A stretch of 64,000 nt of DNA. It comes from Pseudonocardia sp. HH130629-09 (lineage in GTDB: Bacteria; Actinomycetota; Actinomycetes; Mycobacteriales; Pseudonocardiaceae). A program made the translations under genes and the position numbers. Every line of letters starts with the position of its first letter. The stretch's first letter is position 1. The notes beneath the pieces were generated by a model, which saw only the letters and a list, made by a program, of their open reading frames with translations, was not told the origin of the DNA and made no database searches. Location: the NCBI RefSeq assembly GCF_001294645.1, contig NZ_CP011868.1:5952001-6016000 (forward strand), written 5' to 3'. Shown one piece after another: positions 42,738-51,236 of this stretch.

Positions 42738-43277
42738 CGAACCAGCATGCAGGACGAGCGGTGAACGAGGCCACAGCAGGAGGGGCCCTCCTCCCCGCGC
42801 GGGCGGGTCGAGCACCTCGCCCTGAGGACGAGCGAGCGGCCCGGAAGGTTCGAGTTGCTTCCGAATCAGAAATGTTCATGACCGCGTGATAGATCCGTGA
42901 TGTGACGTCGTTGACCAGTACGTTTAGGGAGAATCTGATAATTACACGCTTGTTACAGTGATTCCGCTCACGGGGCCCTTCGTTGACGAATTCTTTCCGC
43001 CCATTCACCTTTCTGTCGGTCGGTCCACCGGATCGGCCACCTGAACGAGCAACACATCCGGACCCGCCGCGCCGAACCACCCCCGTCCCGCGGCTGTCCG
43101 GTCCGTCGAGGAACGGAACGGGACGGGGACGAGAGAGACCACCTCCGCGGACGTCATGGACGTCGCTCCCCGGTCCCGATCGACGCACCCGCGACGACAC
43201 GGCGGGCACACCTGTGCCCAGGGGACCTCCTGTGCGGAGTGTGTGTGTCCTCGGGCCGGCGCGGTGGGAGCGAAACG
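42738..43277. promoter_or_regulatory. 540-bp leader/intergenic region before rpf gene 1, with hairpin
   Basis: No gene is supported here. It contains an AT-richer stretch (about 42860-43020) likely to hold promoters, and a strong hairpin: CCCCGTCCCG (43081-43090) pairs with CGGGACGGGG (43119-43128), with an inner TCCGT/ACGGA pair. Long leaders with regulatory RNA are known for Streptomyces rpfA (ydaO type), but I could not match the ydaO consensus. Confidence 0.5.
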
Positions 43278-43841
43278 ATGACCAAGGGACCCAAGGGCCG
43301 AAGTCTCCTGCGCATGGCTGCGGCGGGTGTCGTCGCGGTCGGTGCGACGGCTGCGATCGCCGGCACCGCCAACGCTGCCCCGGACAGCGTCTGAGACCAG
43401 CTCGCCCAGTGCGAGAGCGGTGGCAACTGGTCGATCAACACGGGCAACGGGTACCACGGCGGGCTGCAGTTCTCCCCGTCCACCTGGGCCGCCTTCGGTG
43501 GTTCGGGTTCGGCGGCCAACGCCAGCCGCGCCGAGCAGATCGCGGTCGCCGAGCGGGTGCTGGCCGCTCAGGGCTGGGGCGCCTGGCCGTCCTGCTCGAA
43601 GAAGCTGGGTATCACCGGCTACTCGGCCGACACGAGCAAGCGCGTGAAGGCGTCGGCCCCCGCCGCGTCCGCGCCGAAGAAGGCCGCCGCCCCGGCCGCC
43701 GGCGGGTACACCGTCAAGGCGGGCGACACGCTGAGCCGGATCGCGGCCGCGCACGGCACCTCGGTGGCGAAGCTGGCCGCCGCGAACGGCATCGGCAATG
43801 CGAACGTGATCAGCGTCGGTCAGGTCCTGAACCTCGGCTGA
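43278..43841 (+). pseudogene. rpf: resuscitation-promoting factor with LysM, interrupted by an in-frame TGA
   Basis: Rpf proteins are secreted muralytic enzymes that wake dormant cells. The ATG at 43278 starts a signal peptide (LLRMAAAGVVAVGATAAIAG, then TANAAPDS). Codon 39 (43392-43394) is TGA where the family has Trp, in W-D-x-L-A-x-C-E-S. After it the frame continues intact: DQLAQCESGGNWSINTGNGY, GGLQFSPSTWAAFGG with the catalytic Glu, WPSCSKK, then a linker and a LysM domain (YTVKAGDTLSRIAAAHGTS). Everything but one codon is conserved, so this is a TGG-to-TGA nonsense change, a base-call error or, less likely, readthrough. Confidence 0.82.
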
Positions 43842-43922
43842 TCCCGCCGACCGTTCCCGGACCGCCATCCGGGACGGACGGCACGGGGCGCGCGGTGTCC
43901 CCAGCACCCGCCCCGGCGGACG

Positions 43923-43968
43923 ACGGCCCGGGTCCCCTTCCCCTCGTGGGGAGGCGGACCCGGGCCGT
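43923..43968. terminator. hairpin between rpf gene 1 and moaE
   Basis: Arms ACGGCCCGGGTCC (43923-43935) and GGACCCGGGCCGT (43956-43968) are exact complements, with further inner pairing (CCCCTC/GGGGAGG-like). It is placed between convergent genes, fitting a bidirectional terminator. Confidence 0.7.
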
Positions 43969-43997
43969 TCCGTCGTTCCGGGGGCGCGCAGCCGGGC

Positions 43998-44447
43998 TCA
44001 GGTGGAGTTGACCCACTCGTCGGAACCGTCGGCGAACCGCTGGTGCTTCCAGACCGGCAGCAGGCGCTTCACCTCGTCGACGAGTTCGGCGCAGGCGGTG
44101 AACGCCTCCCGGCGGTGCTCGGCGGCGACGGCGCAGGCAAGGGCCACCTCGCCGATGTCGAGCGGGCCGACGCGGTGGCTCACCGCGAGCGCCCGGACGC
44201 CGGGGGAGTGCGCGGCCACCTGCTCGGCGACCTCGGCGACGATCCGGGCGGCCGTCGGGTGCGCGCTGTACTCCAGGCCGTGCACCGACTTCCCGCCGTC
44301 GTGGTCGCGGACGACACCGGCGAAGGTGACGACCGCGCCGGCGGCGGCGTGCTCGACCAGGCGGGCGTGCTCCTCGACGTCGAGCGGCTCCTCGCCGACG
44401 GCCGCACGCAGGACCGTCGCGGTCCGCGTGGTCGCGGGATCGGTCAT
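43998..44447 (-). CDS. moaE: molybdopterin synthase catalytic subunit
   Basis: This 149-residue MoaE converts precursor Z to molybdopterin with MoaD. Typical blocks are AGAVVTFAGVVRDHDGGKSV, HRVGPLDIGEVALACAVAAE and LPVWKHQRFADGSDEWVNS, which holds the catalytic Lys. It overlaps mogA by 4 bp. No moaD or moaA is in the window. Confidence 0.94.
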   Translation of the reverse strand: MTDPATTRTATVLRAAVGEEPLDVEEHARLVEHAAAGAVVTFAGVVRDHDGGKSVHGLEYSAHPTAARIVAEVAEQVAAHSPGVRALAVSHRVGPLDIGEVALACAVAAEHRREAFTACAELVDEVKRLLPVWKHQRFADGSDEWVNST

Positions 44448-44926
44448 CGGTGGTCTCCTCCGTGCAGCTGGTCGACCGCGTGGTCGAGGACCCCGGCGAG
44501 CACGCCGAGGCCGTCCTTCACCCCGCCCGGGGAGCCGGGCAGGTTGACGATCAGGGTGCGGCCCGCGACCCCGGCCAGGCCACGGGAGAGCACGGCGGTG
44601 GGGACCTTCTCCTCCCCGGCGCGGCGGATCGCGTCGGCCAGGCCCGGGATCTCGTGGTCGAGCACGGCCCGGGTGACCTCGGGGGTGCCGTCGGTGGGGG
44701 AGATGCCGGTGCCCCCGGTCGTGACGACGACCGCGACGCCGTCGGCGACGGCGGCCCGCAGCGCTTGCCCGACCGGCTCCCCGTCCGGTACGACGACCGG
44801 GTCCGGGGTGTCGTAGCCGCGCTCGCGCAGCCAGGCGACGATCGGCGGCCCGCCGCGGTCGGTGTAGACGCCCGCCGCGGCGCGGTTGGAGGCGGTGACC
44901 ACCCGGGCGGTGCGTGCGGCGGTCAT
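44444..44926 (-). CDS. mogA: molybdopterin adenylyltransferase
   Basis: This 160-residue MogA/MoaB-type protein adenylates molybdopterin before molybdenum insertion by MoeA. The signature VVVTTGGTGISPTDGTPEVT, HEIPGLADAIRRAG and NLPGSPGGVKD are present. It overlaps moaC and moaE by 4 bp on each side (ATGA), so moaC-mogA-moaE is a coupled operon, as in mycobacteria. Confidence 0.92.
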   Translation of the reverse strand: MTAARTARVVTASNRAAAGVYTDRGGPPIVAWLRERGYDTPDPVVVPDGEPVGQALRAAVADGVAVVVTTGGTGISPTDGTPEVTRAVLDHEIPGLADAIRRAGEEKVPTAVLSRGLAGVAGRTLIVNLPGSPGGVKDGLGVLAGVLDHAVDQLHGGDHR

Positions 44927-45432
44927 GCCCCGCGCTCCCACAGGCCGGTCTTGCCGCCCTCCTTGCGTTCGACGCGCACGGCGTCGAGCACGGCGCCCGG
45001 GTCCACGGCCTTGATCATGTCGTGCAGGGTGAGCCCGGCGACGGCGACCGCGGTCAGGGCCTCCATCTCCACCCCGGTGCGGTCGGTGGTGCGGACCTCG
45101 GCGCGGATGGCGACCCGGCCGGCGTCGCCGTCGGTGGCCGGCGCCAGGTCCAGTGTCACCCCGCTGATCGCGATGGGGTGGCAGAGCGGCACGAGGTCCG
45201 GGGTGCGCTTGGCGCCCATGATCCCGGCGATGCGGGCGGTGGCGAGTGCGTCGCCCTTGGGGAGGCCGTCGGTCTCCAGCAGGCGCACGACCTCGGCCGT
45301 GGTGTGCACCGTCCCGGTGGCGACGGCGGCGCGGCGGCCGGGCTGCTTGTCCGACACGTCGACCATCCGGGCCGCCCCGGCGTCGTCGACGTGGCTGAGC
45401 GCGGGGTCGGGCCGGCGGTGCTCGGTGGTCAC
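44923..45432 (-). CDS. moaC: cyclic pyranopterin monophosphate synthase
   Basis: This 169-residue MoaC performs the second step of molybdenum cofactor synthesis. Signatures are MVDVSDKQPGRRAAVATGTV, the metal/phosphate region VPLCHPIAISGV, TGVEMEALTAVAVAGLTLHD and KEGGKTGLW. The GTG at 45432 was chosen; upstream lies a long regulatory region shared with the divergent second rpf gene. Confidence 0.94.
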   Translation of the reverse strand: MTTEHRRPDPALSHVDDAGAARMVDVSDKQPGRRAAVATGTVHTTAEVVRLLETDGLPKGDALATARIAGIMGAKRTPDLVPLCHPIAISGVTLDLAPATDGDAGRVAIRAEVRTTDRTGVEMEALTAVAVAGLTLHDMIKAVDPGAVLDAVRVERKEGGKTGLWERGA

Positions 45433-45886
45433 GCCCCGACAGTACGGGGGTCTCGGCGGGGTGGCCCTCGCCACTCCGCGTGCCCGAGGAGGGGCCTCCG
45501 GATGAGCAACGGATGTGATCTGTAGCACGTTTGTGGAACTGATCGAACCGTTTGCGCGAACGTTTCCGGTTCGTGATCGGGGCTTGTCACCTGCGCAAAC
45601 GCTGGACCTGGCCACCGGGTGTCCGGTACGTCCGACGCCACGCCGTGTCGCCGTCGACTTTCGCGTCGCTCTGACGTGACCTACCTTCGGTCCCGGCTCG
45701 GCCGACTCCCCCATGCGGTCGGGCTCCGGGGCCGCAACGCTCCCTGTCCGGTGGTCACCGGCCCCCCGAGGTATCGGTGTGGGACAGGGCCGATCGTCAG
45801 ACGGATCGGTGGCCGCTCCCCCGGCTGCCGGTACGGGCACCCACTCCCCGGGTGCGGTTCGGGTGGCGTCACGCGGGAGACCTGCC
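45433..45886. promoter_or_regulatory. 454-bp divergent region between moaC and rpf gene 2, with inverted repeat
   Basis: No gene is supported. CGTTTGCGC (45549-45557) and GCGCAAACG (45593-45601) form a perfect 9-bp inverted repeat spaced by 35 bp, in AT-richer DNA suited to promoters. Nearer the gene, CCGATC-N7-GATCGG-type pairing (about 45790-45810) could form a leader hairpin. Confidence 0.5.
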
Positions 45887-46492
45887 ATGCCTCGTTACCG
45901 TGGGAAACACCGTAAACCGAGCACCGCCGGCCGCACGATCGTCCGGACCGCCGTCGCCGGTGCCGTCCTCGGCGCCCCGATGCTGACCGTCGTGGGCACC
46001 GCGAACGCCGCCTCCGACTCCACCTGGGACTCGCTCGCGCACTGCGAGAGCACCGGGAAGTGGGCCGCGAACACCGGCAACGGCTACTACGGCGGCCTGC
46101 AGTTCAGCCCGAGCACCTGGAAGGCCTACGGCGGTGGTGAGTACGCCGCGTCGGCGCACCAGGCCACCCGGGCCGAGCAGATCGCCGTCGCCGAGAAGGT
46201 CCTGGCCGCCCAGGGCTGGAACGCCTGGCCGTCCTGCTCGTCCAAGACCGGCGCGTCCGGGTCCGCCACGCCGCGGACCCTGGAGACCGACGCCGGCACC
46301 CGGGCCCCGGAGCGGGTGAAGGCCAGCGCCCCCGCGACGTCGTCCGGCGGCACCTACACCGTGAAGTCCGGCGACACCCTGGGCAAGATCGCGGCCGCGC
46401 ACGGCATCGCGAACTGGAAGAACCTGCTGTCCAAGAACCCGGGCCTCGGCGCCGGGCACCTGATCACCCCCGGCCAGGTCATCAACATCTGA
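45887..46492 (+). CDS. rpf: resuscitation-promoting factor with C-terminal LysM domain
   Basis: This 201-residue secreted Rpf has a Tat-less signal peptide (RTAVAGAVLGAPMLTVVG...ANA) and an Rpf/transglycosylase-like domain. The catalytic Glu is in STWDSLAHCESTGKW, followed by NTGNGYYGGLQFSPSTWKA and WNAWPSCSS. A linker and a LysM peptidoglycan-binding domain follow (TYTVKSGDTLGKIAAAHG). The Trp replaced by TGA in the paralogue at 43.3 kb is intact here. The ATG at 45887 lies behind a long leader. It is followed by a strong terminator. Confidence 0.92.
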   Translation: MPRYRGKHRKPSTAGRTIVRTAVAGAVLGAPMLTVVGTANAASDSTWDSLAHCESTGKWAANTGNGYYGGLQFSPSTWKAYGGGEYAASAHQATRAEQIAVAEKVLAAQGWNAWPSCSSKTGASGSATPRTLETDAGTRAPERVKASAPATSSGGTYTVKSGDTLGKIAAAHGIANWKNLLSKNPGLGAGHLITPGQVINI

Positions 46493-46506
46493 CCCCGGCA
46501 CGACGA

Positions 46507-46537
46507 TGCCCCGGCCCCTCGCGGAGGGACCGGGGCA
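46507..46537. terminator. hairpin between rpf gene 2 and the MobA-like gene
   Basis: TGCCCCGG-C-CCCTC, loop GCG, GAGGG-A-CCGGGGCA: 13 pairs with one internal mismatch, 14 bp after the rpf stop and between convergent genes. Confidence 0.75.
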
Positions 46538-46564
46538 CGGGTGTGTCGGGGCCGGTGCGGCGGC

Positions 46565-47167
46565 TCAGGTCCCGGCGAGGCGGCGCAGCTGCCCCGGGGT
46601 GTCGACGTCGTCGGGGACGGCGACGTCGCCGCACTCGACCAGCTCCACGTCGGAGCGGCCGGCCAGGTAGTCGCGGGCGCCGGAGTCCCCGGAGGACAGT
46701 GCGACGACGCCCGACCAGTGGTCCCGGCCGATCAGGACGGGATGTCCGGGGACGCCGTCGAACGCGGCTCGCCGCAGCGACGACGGTCCCGCACCCTCGG
46801 CGACCCGGCGGATCGCCTCCGGCCCGATGCCCGGCAGGTCGACCAGGTGCACCAGCGCCGCGCCGGTGCCGGGCAGGTGGGTCAGCGATCCCAGCCCACG
46901 CCGCAGCGACGCGCCCATGCCCTCGTCCCAGTCCTCGGCGACCACGACACCGACGTCACTGCCGTCGGTGCCCAGGCCCGCACTGCGCAGCACGTCGGTG
47001 ACGTCGTCGGCGCGGGCGCCGAGCACGACGGTGACCGGGCCGCACCCACCCGCCTGCAGCGCCTTGACCGCCCGCACCGCGAGCGGCTCACCGTGCAGCC
47101 GGACCAGCGCCTTCGGGGTGCCCATGCGGCGCCCGGCGCCGCCCGCGAGCAACAGACCGGCGACCAC
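46565..47167 (-). CDS. MobA/MocA-like nucleotidyltransferase
   Basis: This 200-residue NTP-transferase begins VAGLLLAGGAGRRMGTPKALVRLHG, the nucleotide-binding motif, and has LVHLVDLPGIGPEAIRRVAE with the metal-binding Asp, plus GVPGHPVLIGRDHW. MocA/MobA-like enzymes attach CMP or GMP to molybdopterin for Mo hydroxylases. This agrees with the nearby moa and coxDE/xdhC genes, but nucleotide specificity cannot be decided. It ends 73 bp past the rpf stop, convergent. Confidence 0.85.
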   Translation of the reverse strand: MVAGLLLAGGAGRRMGTPKALVRLHGEPLAVRAVKALQAGGCGPVTVVLGARADDVTDVLRSAGLGTDGSDVGVVVAEDWDEGMGASLRRGLGSLTHLPGTGAALVHLVDLPGIGPEAIRRVAEGAGPSSLRRAAFDGVPGHPVLIGRDHWSGVVALSSGDSGARDYLAGRSDVELVECGDVAVPDDVDTPGQLRRLAGT

Positions 47168-47169
47168 GG

Positions 47170-47352
47170 TCAGCGGTTGATCTCGGTGACCGGGTGCTCG
47201 TAGGGCACGCTGGCGACCGGGAACTCGATGTCACCGAACGGCGACATGTTTCCCTGGACGCTGCCCAGGAGCTCGGTGACCGGGTGGTCGCCGTCCTCGG
47301 AGTGCGGCCAGTCCGGGTGGATCCGGTCCTGCTTCGCGGGCTTGGCGGCCAT
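47170..47352 (-). CDS. 60-residue conserved small protein
   Basis: This short acidic protein (MAAKPAKQDRIHPDWPHSED, then HPVTELLGSVQGNMSPFGDI) has no membrane segment or Cys. It begins with an ATG at 47352 and ends 2 bp before the MobA-like gene, suggesting cotranscription. Its place beside the Rv0862c-like gene parallels a small gene at the same spot in mycobacteria, but I cannot confirm homology. Function unknown. Confidence 0.55.
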   Translation of the reverse strand: MAAKPAKQDRIHPDWPHSEDGDHPVTELLGSVQGNMSPFGDIEFPVASVPYEHPVTEINR

Positions 47353-47478
47353 CGCGTCCTCCAGCGTCGTCGTCCGGTCCCGAGCGGGACCGCGGCAGTG
47401 TCCTGTGTCCAGTATCGCGGACGCGGGCGCGGCTGTCCGCCCCGGTGCGCCCGCGATCGTCCGACTACCCTGGCGACG

Positions 47479-49797
47479 ATGCAGACGTCCCTGGTCGAGT
47501 GGTTGCGCGGGCAGGACGACGGGTTCCTCGCCGCGCTGCTGCGCGCACGTCCGGACCTCGCCGTCCCACCCCCCGGCGACCTCACCGTGCTCGCGACCCG
47601 CGCCTCGATCCGGGCGTCGGTGCAGCGCGCCTGCGAGGACCTCGGCACCGTGGCGCTGACCGTTCTGGACGCCCTGGTGCTGGCGACGGCGTGGCGGACC
47701 CCGGTCGACGCGACGACCCCCGACGCCGGCCTGCGTGGCTGGCTCGGCCCCGACGTGGACGCGGCCACCGTCGCCGAGGGACTCACCGCGCTGCGTGACC
47801 GCGCGCTGGCCTGGGGCCCGGACGACGCGGTGTCGCTGGTCCCCGCGGCCGCCGACGTCGTCGGGCCGTGGCCCGCCGGGCTCGGCGCCCCCGCCACCGG
47901 TCCGGCCGCGAGCTCCGAGCTCGACACCCTGCTCGCCGGGGTGGGCGAGGACGAGCGCAAGGTCCTCGACGTCCTCGCCCAGGGCCCGCCGGTCGGCCGC
48001 TCCCGCAACGCGAACGGCTCCGCCGGACCGGTCGGGTCGCTCCTCGACAAGGGACTGCTCGTGCGCCGCGACGCCGACACCGTCGAGCTGCCCCGCCAGG
48101 TCGCGCTCGCCCTGCGCGGGGACCGCCCGATGGGGCCGCTGGACCTGTCCCGGCCGGACGTCCCGCTGCGCGCCAGGGAGACCTCGATGGTCGACGGCAC
48201 CGGCGCCGGGGCCGCACTGGAGTTCCTGCGCCGCACCGACCTGCTCCTGGAGTGGCTGGCGCGGGAGTCGGTGCCGGTGCTGCGGTCGGGCGGGTTCGGC
48301 GTCCGCGAGCTCAAGCGGGCGGCGAAGGCGGCCGACACCGACGAGCCGACCGCGGCGCTGATCCTGGAGGTCCTGTACGCCGCGGACCTCGTCGGGGCGA
48401 CCGAGTCGGTGACCCCGGAGTGGCTGCCGACCACCACCTGGGACGTCTGGGGCACCGGCCCGGAGGAGTCCCGCTGGGCGGTGCTGGCCCAGGCCTGGCT
48501 GGAGCTGTCGCGGCTGCCGGGGCTGGTGGGGCGCCGCGACGAGACCGGCAAGCCGATCACCGCCCTGTCCGACGGGCCGCGCCGTCCCCCCGCCGCGCGG
48601 GATCGCCGTCGCGTCCTGGACGCGCTCGCCGACCTCGCACCCGGCACCTCGGTCGGGTCACCGGAGGACCTGGCGCGCCTGCTGGCCTGGCACGCCCCGC
48701 GCCGCGGCGGCCGGCTGCGCGACGAGACGGTCGGCTGGACCGTCGCCGAGGCCACCGCGATCGGCGTGGTCGCCCTCGACGCGCTCACCACGGCCGGACG
48801 GGTGCTGCTCGACCCGGCCCTGCGCCCGGACCCGGCGCACCCCACCCGGCACCCCACCGAGCTGGCCGCCGCACTGCACGCGGCGCTGCCCGCCCCGGTG
48901 GAGGAGATCCTGCTGCAGGCCGACCTGACCGCCGTCGCACCCGGACGGCTCTCGGCGGACCTCGCGCACGAGCTCGCGATCCTGGCCGAGGTCGAGTCCG
49001 CGGGCGGGGCCACGGTGTACCGCTTCACCGAGCGCAGCCTGCGCCGGGCACTGGACACCGGCCGTACCGCCGACGACGTCCGCGCGATCCTCGAGGCCCG
49101 TTCCCGCACCCCGGTCCCGCAGACCCTGACCTATCTGGTGGACGACGTCGCCCGCCGGCACGGCAGGCTGCGCGGCGGGGCGGTCAGCTGCTTCCTGCGC
49201 TCGGACGACGAGGTGCTCCTGTCCGAGGTGCTCGCGCACTCCGCGGCCGAGGAGCTGGGGCTGCGCCGGATCGCCCCGACCGTCATGGTCAGCTCGCTGC
49301 CGCTGTCCGAGGTGCTCGACGGGATGCGGGCCGCCGGGTTCAGCCCGGCCGCCGAGGACGCGGGCGGTGCCGTCGTCGACCTCGGGCCGAAGGGGCGGCG
49401 CACCGAGCCGCGGCTGCGGCGCGGCACCCGCGACGCCGGTCGGGTCGTCGACCGGTCCCCGACGAACCGGGCCGAGGAGCTGGTCGAGCGACTGCGGGCG
49501 GGGGACCGCCTGGCCGGGGTGCGCGACAGCGTCGCCGGGCGGCGTGAACTCACCGGCGCGACCGGGAACCTGGCGTCGTTGCAGGAGGCCGTGCGCGAGG
49601 GCCGGACCGTGTGGATCGGCTACGTCGACGCCCACGGGGTCGCCGGGGACCGGGTGCTCGCGCCGGTCTCGGTCGGCGGCGGCTACGTCGAGGGCCGCGA
49701 CGCGCTGGACGGCGAGCTGCGCCGGATCCAGCTGCACCGCATCACCTCGATCGCGCCGGTGGACGCCGGGTCGGAGCAGCCGGCCGGGCGGGACTGA
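47479..49797 (+). CDS. helicase-associated protein (Rv0862c-like, XPB partner)
   Basis: This 772-residue protein starts MQTSLVEWLRGQDDGFLAAL and is largely helical. Several winged-helix-like regions have VLDALVLATAW and FGVRELKRAAKAADTDEPTA. The middle-to-C-terminal region has QTLTYLVDDVARRHGRLRGG and RIAPTVMVSSLPLSEVLDGM, as in actinobacterial 'helicase XPB/Ssl2 N-terminal/C-terminal domain' proteins. The tail folds like a WYL-type module (VREGRTVWIGYVDAHGVAGD). It carries no ATPase motifs. In mycobacteria the homologue adjoins XPB; here the XPB gene lies 6.6 kb away. The ATG at 47479 was chosen. Confidence 0.83.
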   Translation: MQTSLVEWLRGQDDGFLAALLRARPDLAVPPPGDLTVLATRASIRASVQRACEDLGTVALTVLDALVLATAWRTPVDATTPDAGLRGWLGPDVDAATVAEGLTALRDRALAWGPDDAVSLVPAAADVVGPWPAGLGAPATGPAASSELDTLLAGVGEDERKVLDVLAQGPPVGRSRNANGSAGPVGSLLDKGLLVRRDADTVELPRQVALALRGDRPMGPLDLSRPDVPLRARETSMVDGTGAGAALEFLRRTDLLLEWLARESVPVLRSGGFGVRELKRAAKAADTDEPTAALILEVLYAADLVGATESVTPEWLPTTTWDVWGTGPEESRWAVLAQAWLELSRLPGLVGRRDETGKPITALSDGPRRPPAARDRRRVLDALADLAPGTSVGSPEDLARLLAWHAPRRGGRLRDETVGWTVAEATAIGVVALDALTTAGRVLLDPALRPDPAHPTRHPTELAAALHAALPAPVEEILLQADLTAVAPGRLSADLAHELAILAEVESAGGATVYRFTERSLRRALDTGRTADDVRAILEARSRTPVPQTLTYLVDDVARRHGRLRGGAVSCFLRSDDEVLLSEVLAHSAAEELGLRRIAPTVMVSSLPLSEVLDGMRAAGFSPAAEDAGGAVVDLGPKGRRTEPRLRRGTRDAGRVVDRSPTNRAEELVERLRAGDRLAGVRDSVAGRRELTGATGNLASLQEAVREGRTVWIGYVDAHGVAGDRVLAPVSVGGGYVEGRDALDGELRRIQLHRITSIAPVDAGSEQPAGRD

Positions 49798-49818
49798 GCC
49801 CGCGGACGCACGACTGCA

Positions 49819-49849
49819 GCGGCGCCGGCACTGCTCGTGCCGGCGCCGC
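49819..49849. terminator. 13-bp perfect hairpin between helicase-associated gene and cvnD
   Basis: Arms 49819-49831 and 49837-49849 are exact complements around a 5-nt loop, between convergent genes whose stops lie within 65 bp. Confidence 0.75.
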
Positions 49850-49860
49850 CGGGCCCGGGG

Positions 49861-50478
49861 TCAGCGGGCGCCGGCCGCCATCCGCTGGTGCATCGCGTGC
49901 TGCACCAGCGCGATCAGGGTCTCCTTGGTCGACTGGCGGTGCCGGGCGTCGCAGACGACCATCGGGACGGCCGGGTCGATCGCCATCGCCTCGCGGACGT
50001 CGTCGAGGGTGTGCTGCAGCTGCCCGTCGAAGGCGTTGACGCCCACCACGTAGGGCAGCCCACGGTCCTCGAAGAAGTCGATCGCGGCGAACGAGTCGGC
50101 GAGGCGTCGGGTGTCGACGAGGACGACGGCACCGATCGCGCCGCGGACCAGGTCGTCCCACATGAACCAGAACCGTTGCTGGCCGGGCGTGCCGAACAGG
50201 TAGAGCACCAGGTCGGAGTCCAGCGAGACGCGGCCGAAGTCCATCGCGACCGTCGTGGACCGCTTGTTGGGGGTGGCGGAGAGGTCGTCGTGCGACGCAC
50301 TCGCCTCGGTCATCACCGCCTCCGTGGTCAGCGGCATGATCTCCGAGACCGATCCGACGAAGGTGGTCTTCCCGACGCCGAACCCGCCGGCCACCACGAT
50401 CTTGGCCGACATCGTCGCGGCACGGGCCATCCCGGCCGCGGGCTGGGGCGGCTGTGGCCTAGAGCCGACGGAGTCCAC
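49861..50478 (-). CDS. cvnD: conservon Ras-like GTPase
   Basis: This 205-residue small GTPase is the last member of the cvn operon. The P-loop is GGFGVGKTT, the switch-II motif is LFGTPGQQRFWFMW (Gly where Asp is usual, typical of CvnD), and the guanine-binding motif is VVGVNAFDG. In Streptomyces, CvnA-D assemble a membrane-associated, GPCR-like signalling complex affecting development and secondary metabolism. The start overlaps cvnC by 20 bp. Confidence 0.92.
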   Translation of the reverse strand: MDSVGSRPQPPQPAAGMARAATMSAKIVVAGGFGVGKTTFVGSVSEIMPLTTEAVMTEASASHDDLSATPNKRSTTVAMDFGRVSLDSDLVLYLFGTPGQQRFWFMWDDLVRGAIGAVVLVDTRRLADSFAAIDFFEDRGLPYVVGVNAFDGQLQHTLDDVREAMAIDPAVPMVVCDARHRQSTKETLIALVQHAMHQRMAAGAR

Positions 50479-51160
50479 TCAACACCCTTTCCATCAGCGC
50501 GAGGTCCGGCGCGTTGCCGGGAGTGCTCGCGGTCTGGTGAACGGTCACCGTGCCGTTCGAGGCCATGTCCCCGAGCAGCACCCGGGCGACGCCCAGGGGG
50601 AGCGACAGCAACGCCGCGACCTCGGCCACCGAGCGGGTCTGCTCGAGCAGCAGGTCGGCGACGGAGCGGTGCTCCATCGGCAGCCGTTCCAGCTGGCTGC
50701 GGGCCCGGTTGCTGACCGAGACCAGGGTCTCGACGGCCAGCTCGTAGCCCGACTTGGTCCGTCCCCGCGTCCAGGCGTAGGGCCGGACGAAGGAGGCGCC
50801 ACCCGCGGACGGGGGCACCGGCGGCGGCGCTGCCACTGGGTCGTGCGCGGGGCTCGGCCCCGAGTTCTGTGCCGGGTACGGCGTCGGCCGGTCCGGCCGG
50901 TCACCGGTGCGCCGTGCCTCCAGCTCGTCCGGGGTGGGCGGCAGCCCGTAGGCCGCCGACCCGCCGATCGGGCCGGTCACCTCGGCCGGTTCCGGCGGTG
51001 GGACCCGGGCCCCGGTGCCGGCGTCCTCCGGCTCGACGTCCTCCGGACGGTCGCGCCCCCATCGGCGCTTCCTCGGCTTGCGCTTGGAGTCCAGGCTGAA
51101 CCCGTTCATGACGTCGGCGAACGTCGGCTCGGGGCCGTGTCCGCCCGGGTCCTGGGTCAT
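50459..51160 (-). CDS. cvnC: conservon DUF742 protein
   Basis: This 233-residue protein has a Pro/Arg-rich N-terminal ~130 residues and a C-terminal DUF742 winged-helix-like domain beginning FVRPYAWTRGRTKSGYELAV, with LPLGVARVLLGDMASNGTVT and a final LALMERVLSGLRRL. CvnC is a component of the conservon complex whose biochemical role is unclear. It lies 76 bp after cvnB. Confidence 0.9.
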   Translation of the reverse strand: MTQDPGGHGPEPTFADVMNGFSLDSKRKPRKRRWGRDRPEDVEPEDAGTGARVPPPEPAEVTGPIGGSAAYGLPPTPDELEARRTGDRPDRPTPYPAQNSGPSPAHDPVAAPPPVPPSAGGASFVRPYAWTRGRTKSGYELAVETLVSVSNRARSQLERLPMEHRSVADLLLEQTRSVAEVAALLSLPLGVARVLLGDMASNGTVTVHQTASTPGNAPDLALMERVLSGLRRL

Positions 51161-51236
51161 CGGATCTCACCCGCTCTGGTCGATCCTGGGATGGGGTGCA
51201 TGACGGTAACGCGTCCTGGGGTCCGGGGTCGTGGGC

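Noticed and set aside
42738..43277. ydaO (c-di-AMP) riboswitch before rpf gene 1
   Set aside because: The position fits known biology, but the conserved core sequence could not be recognised by eye; reported only as a leader with a hairpin.
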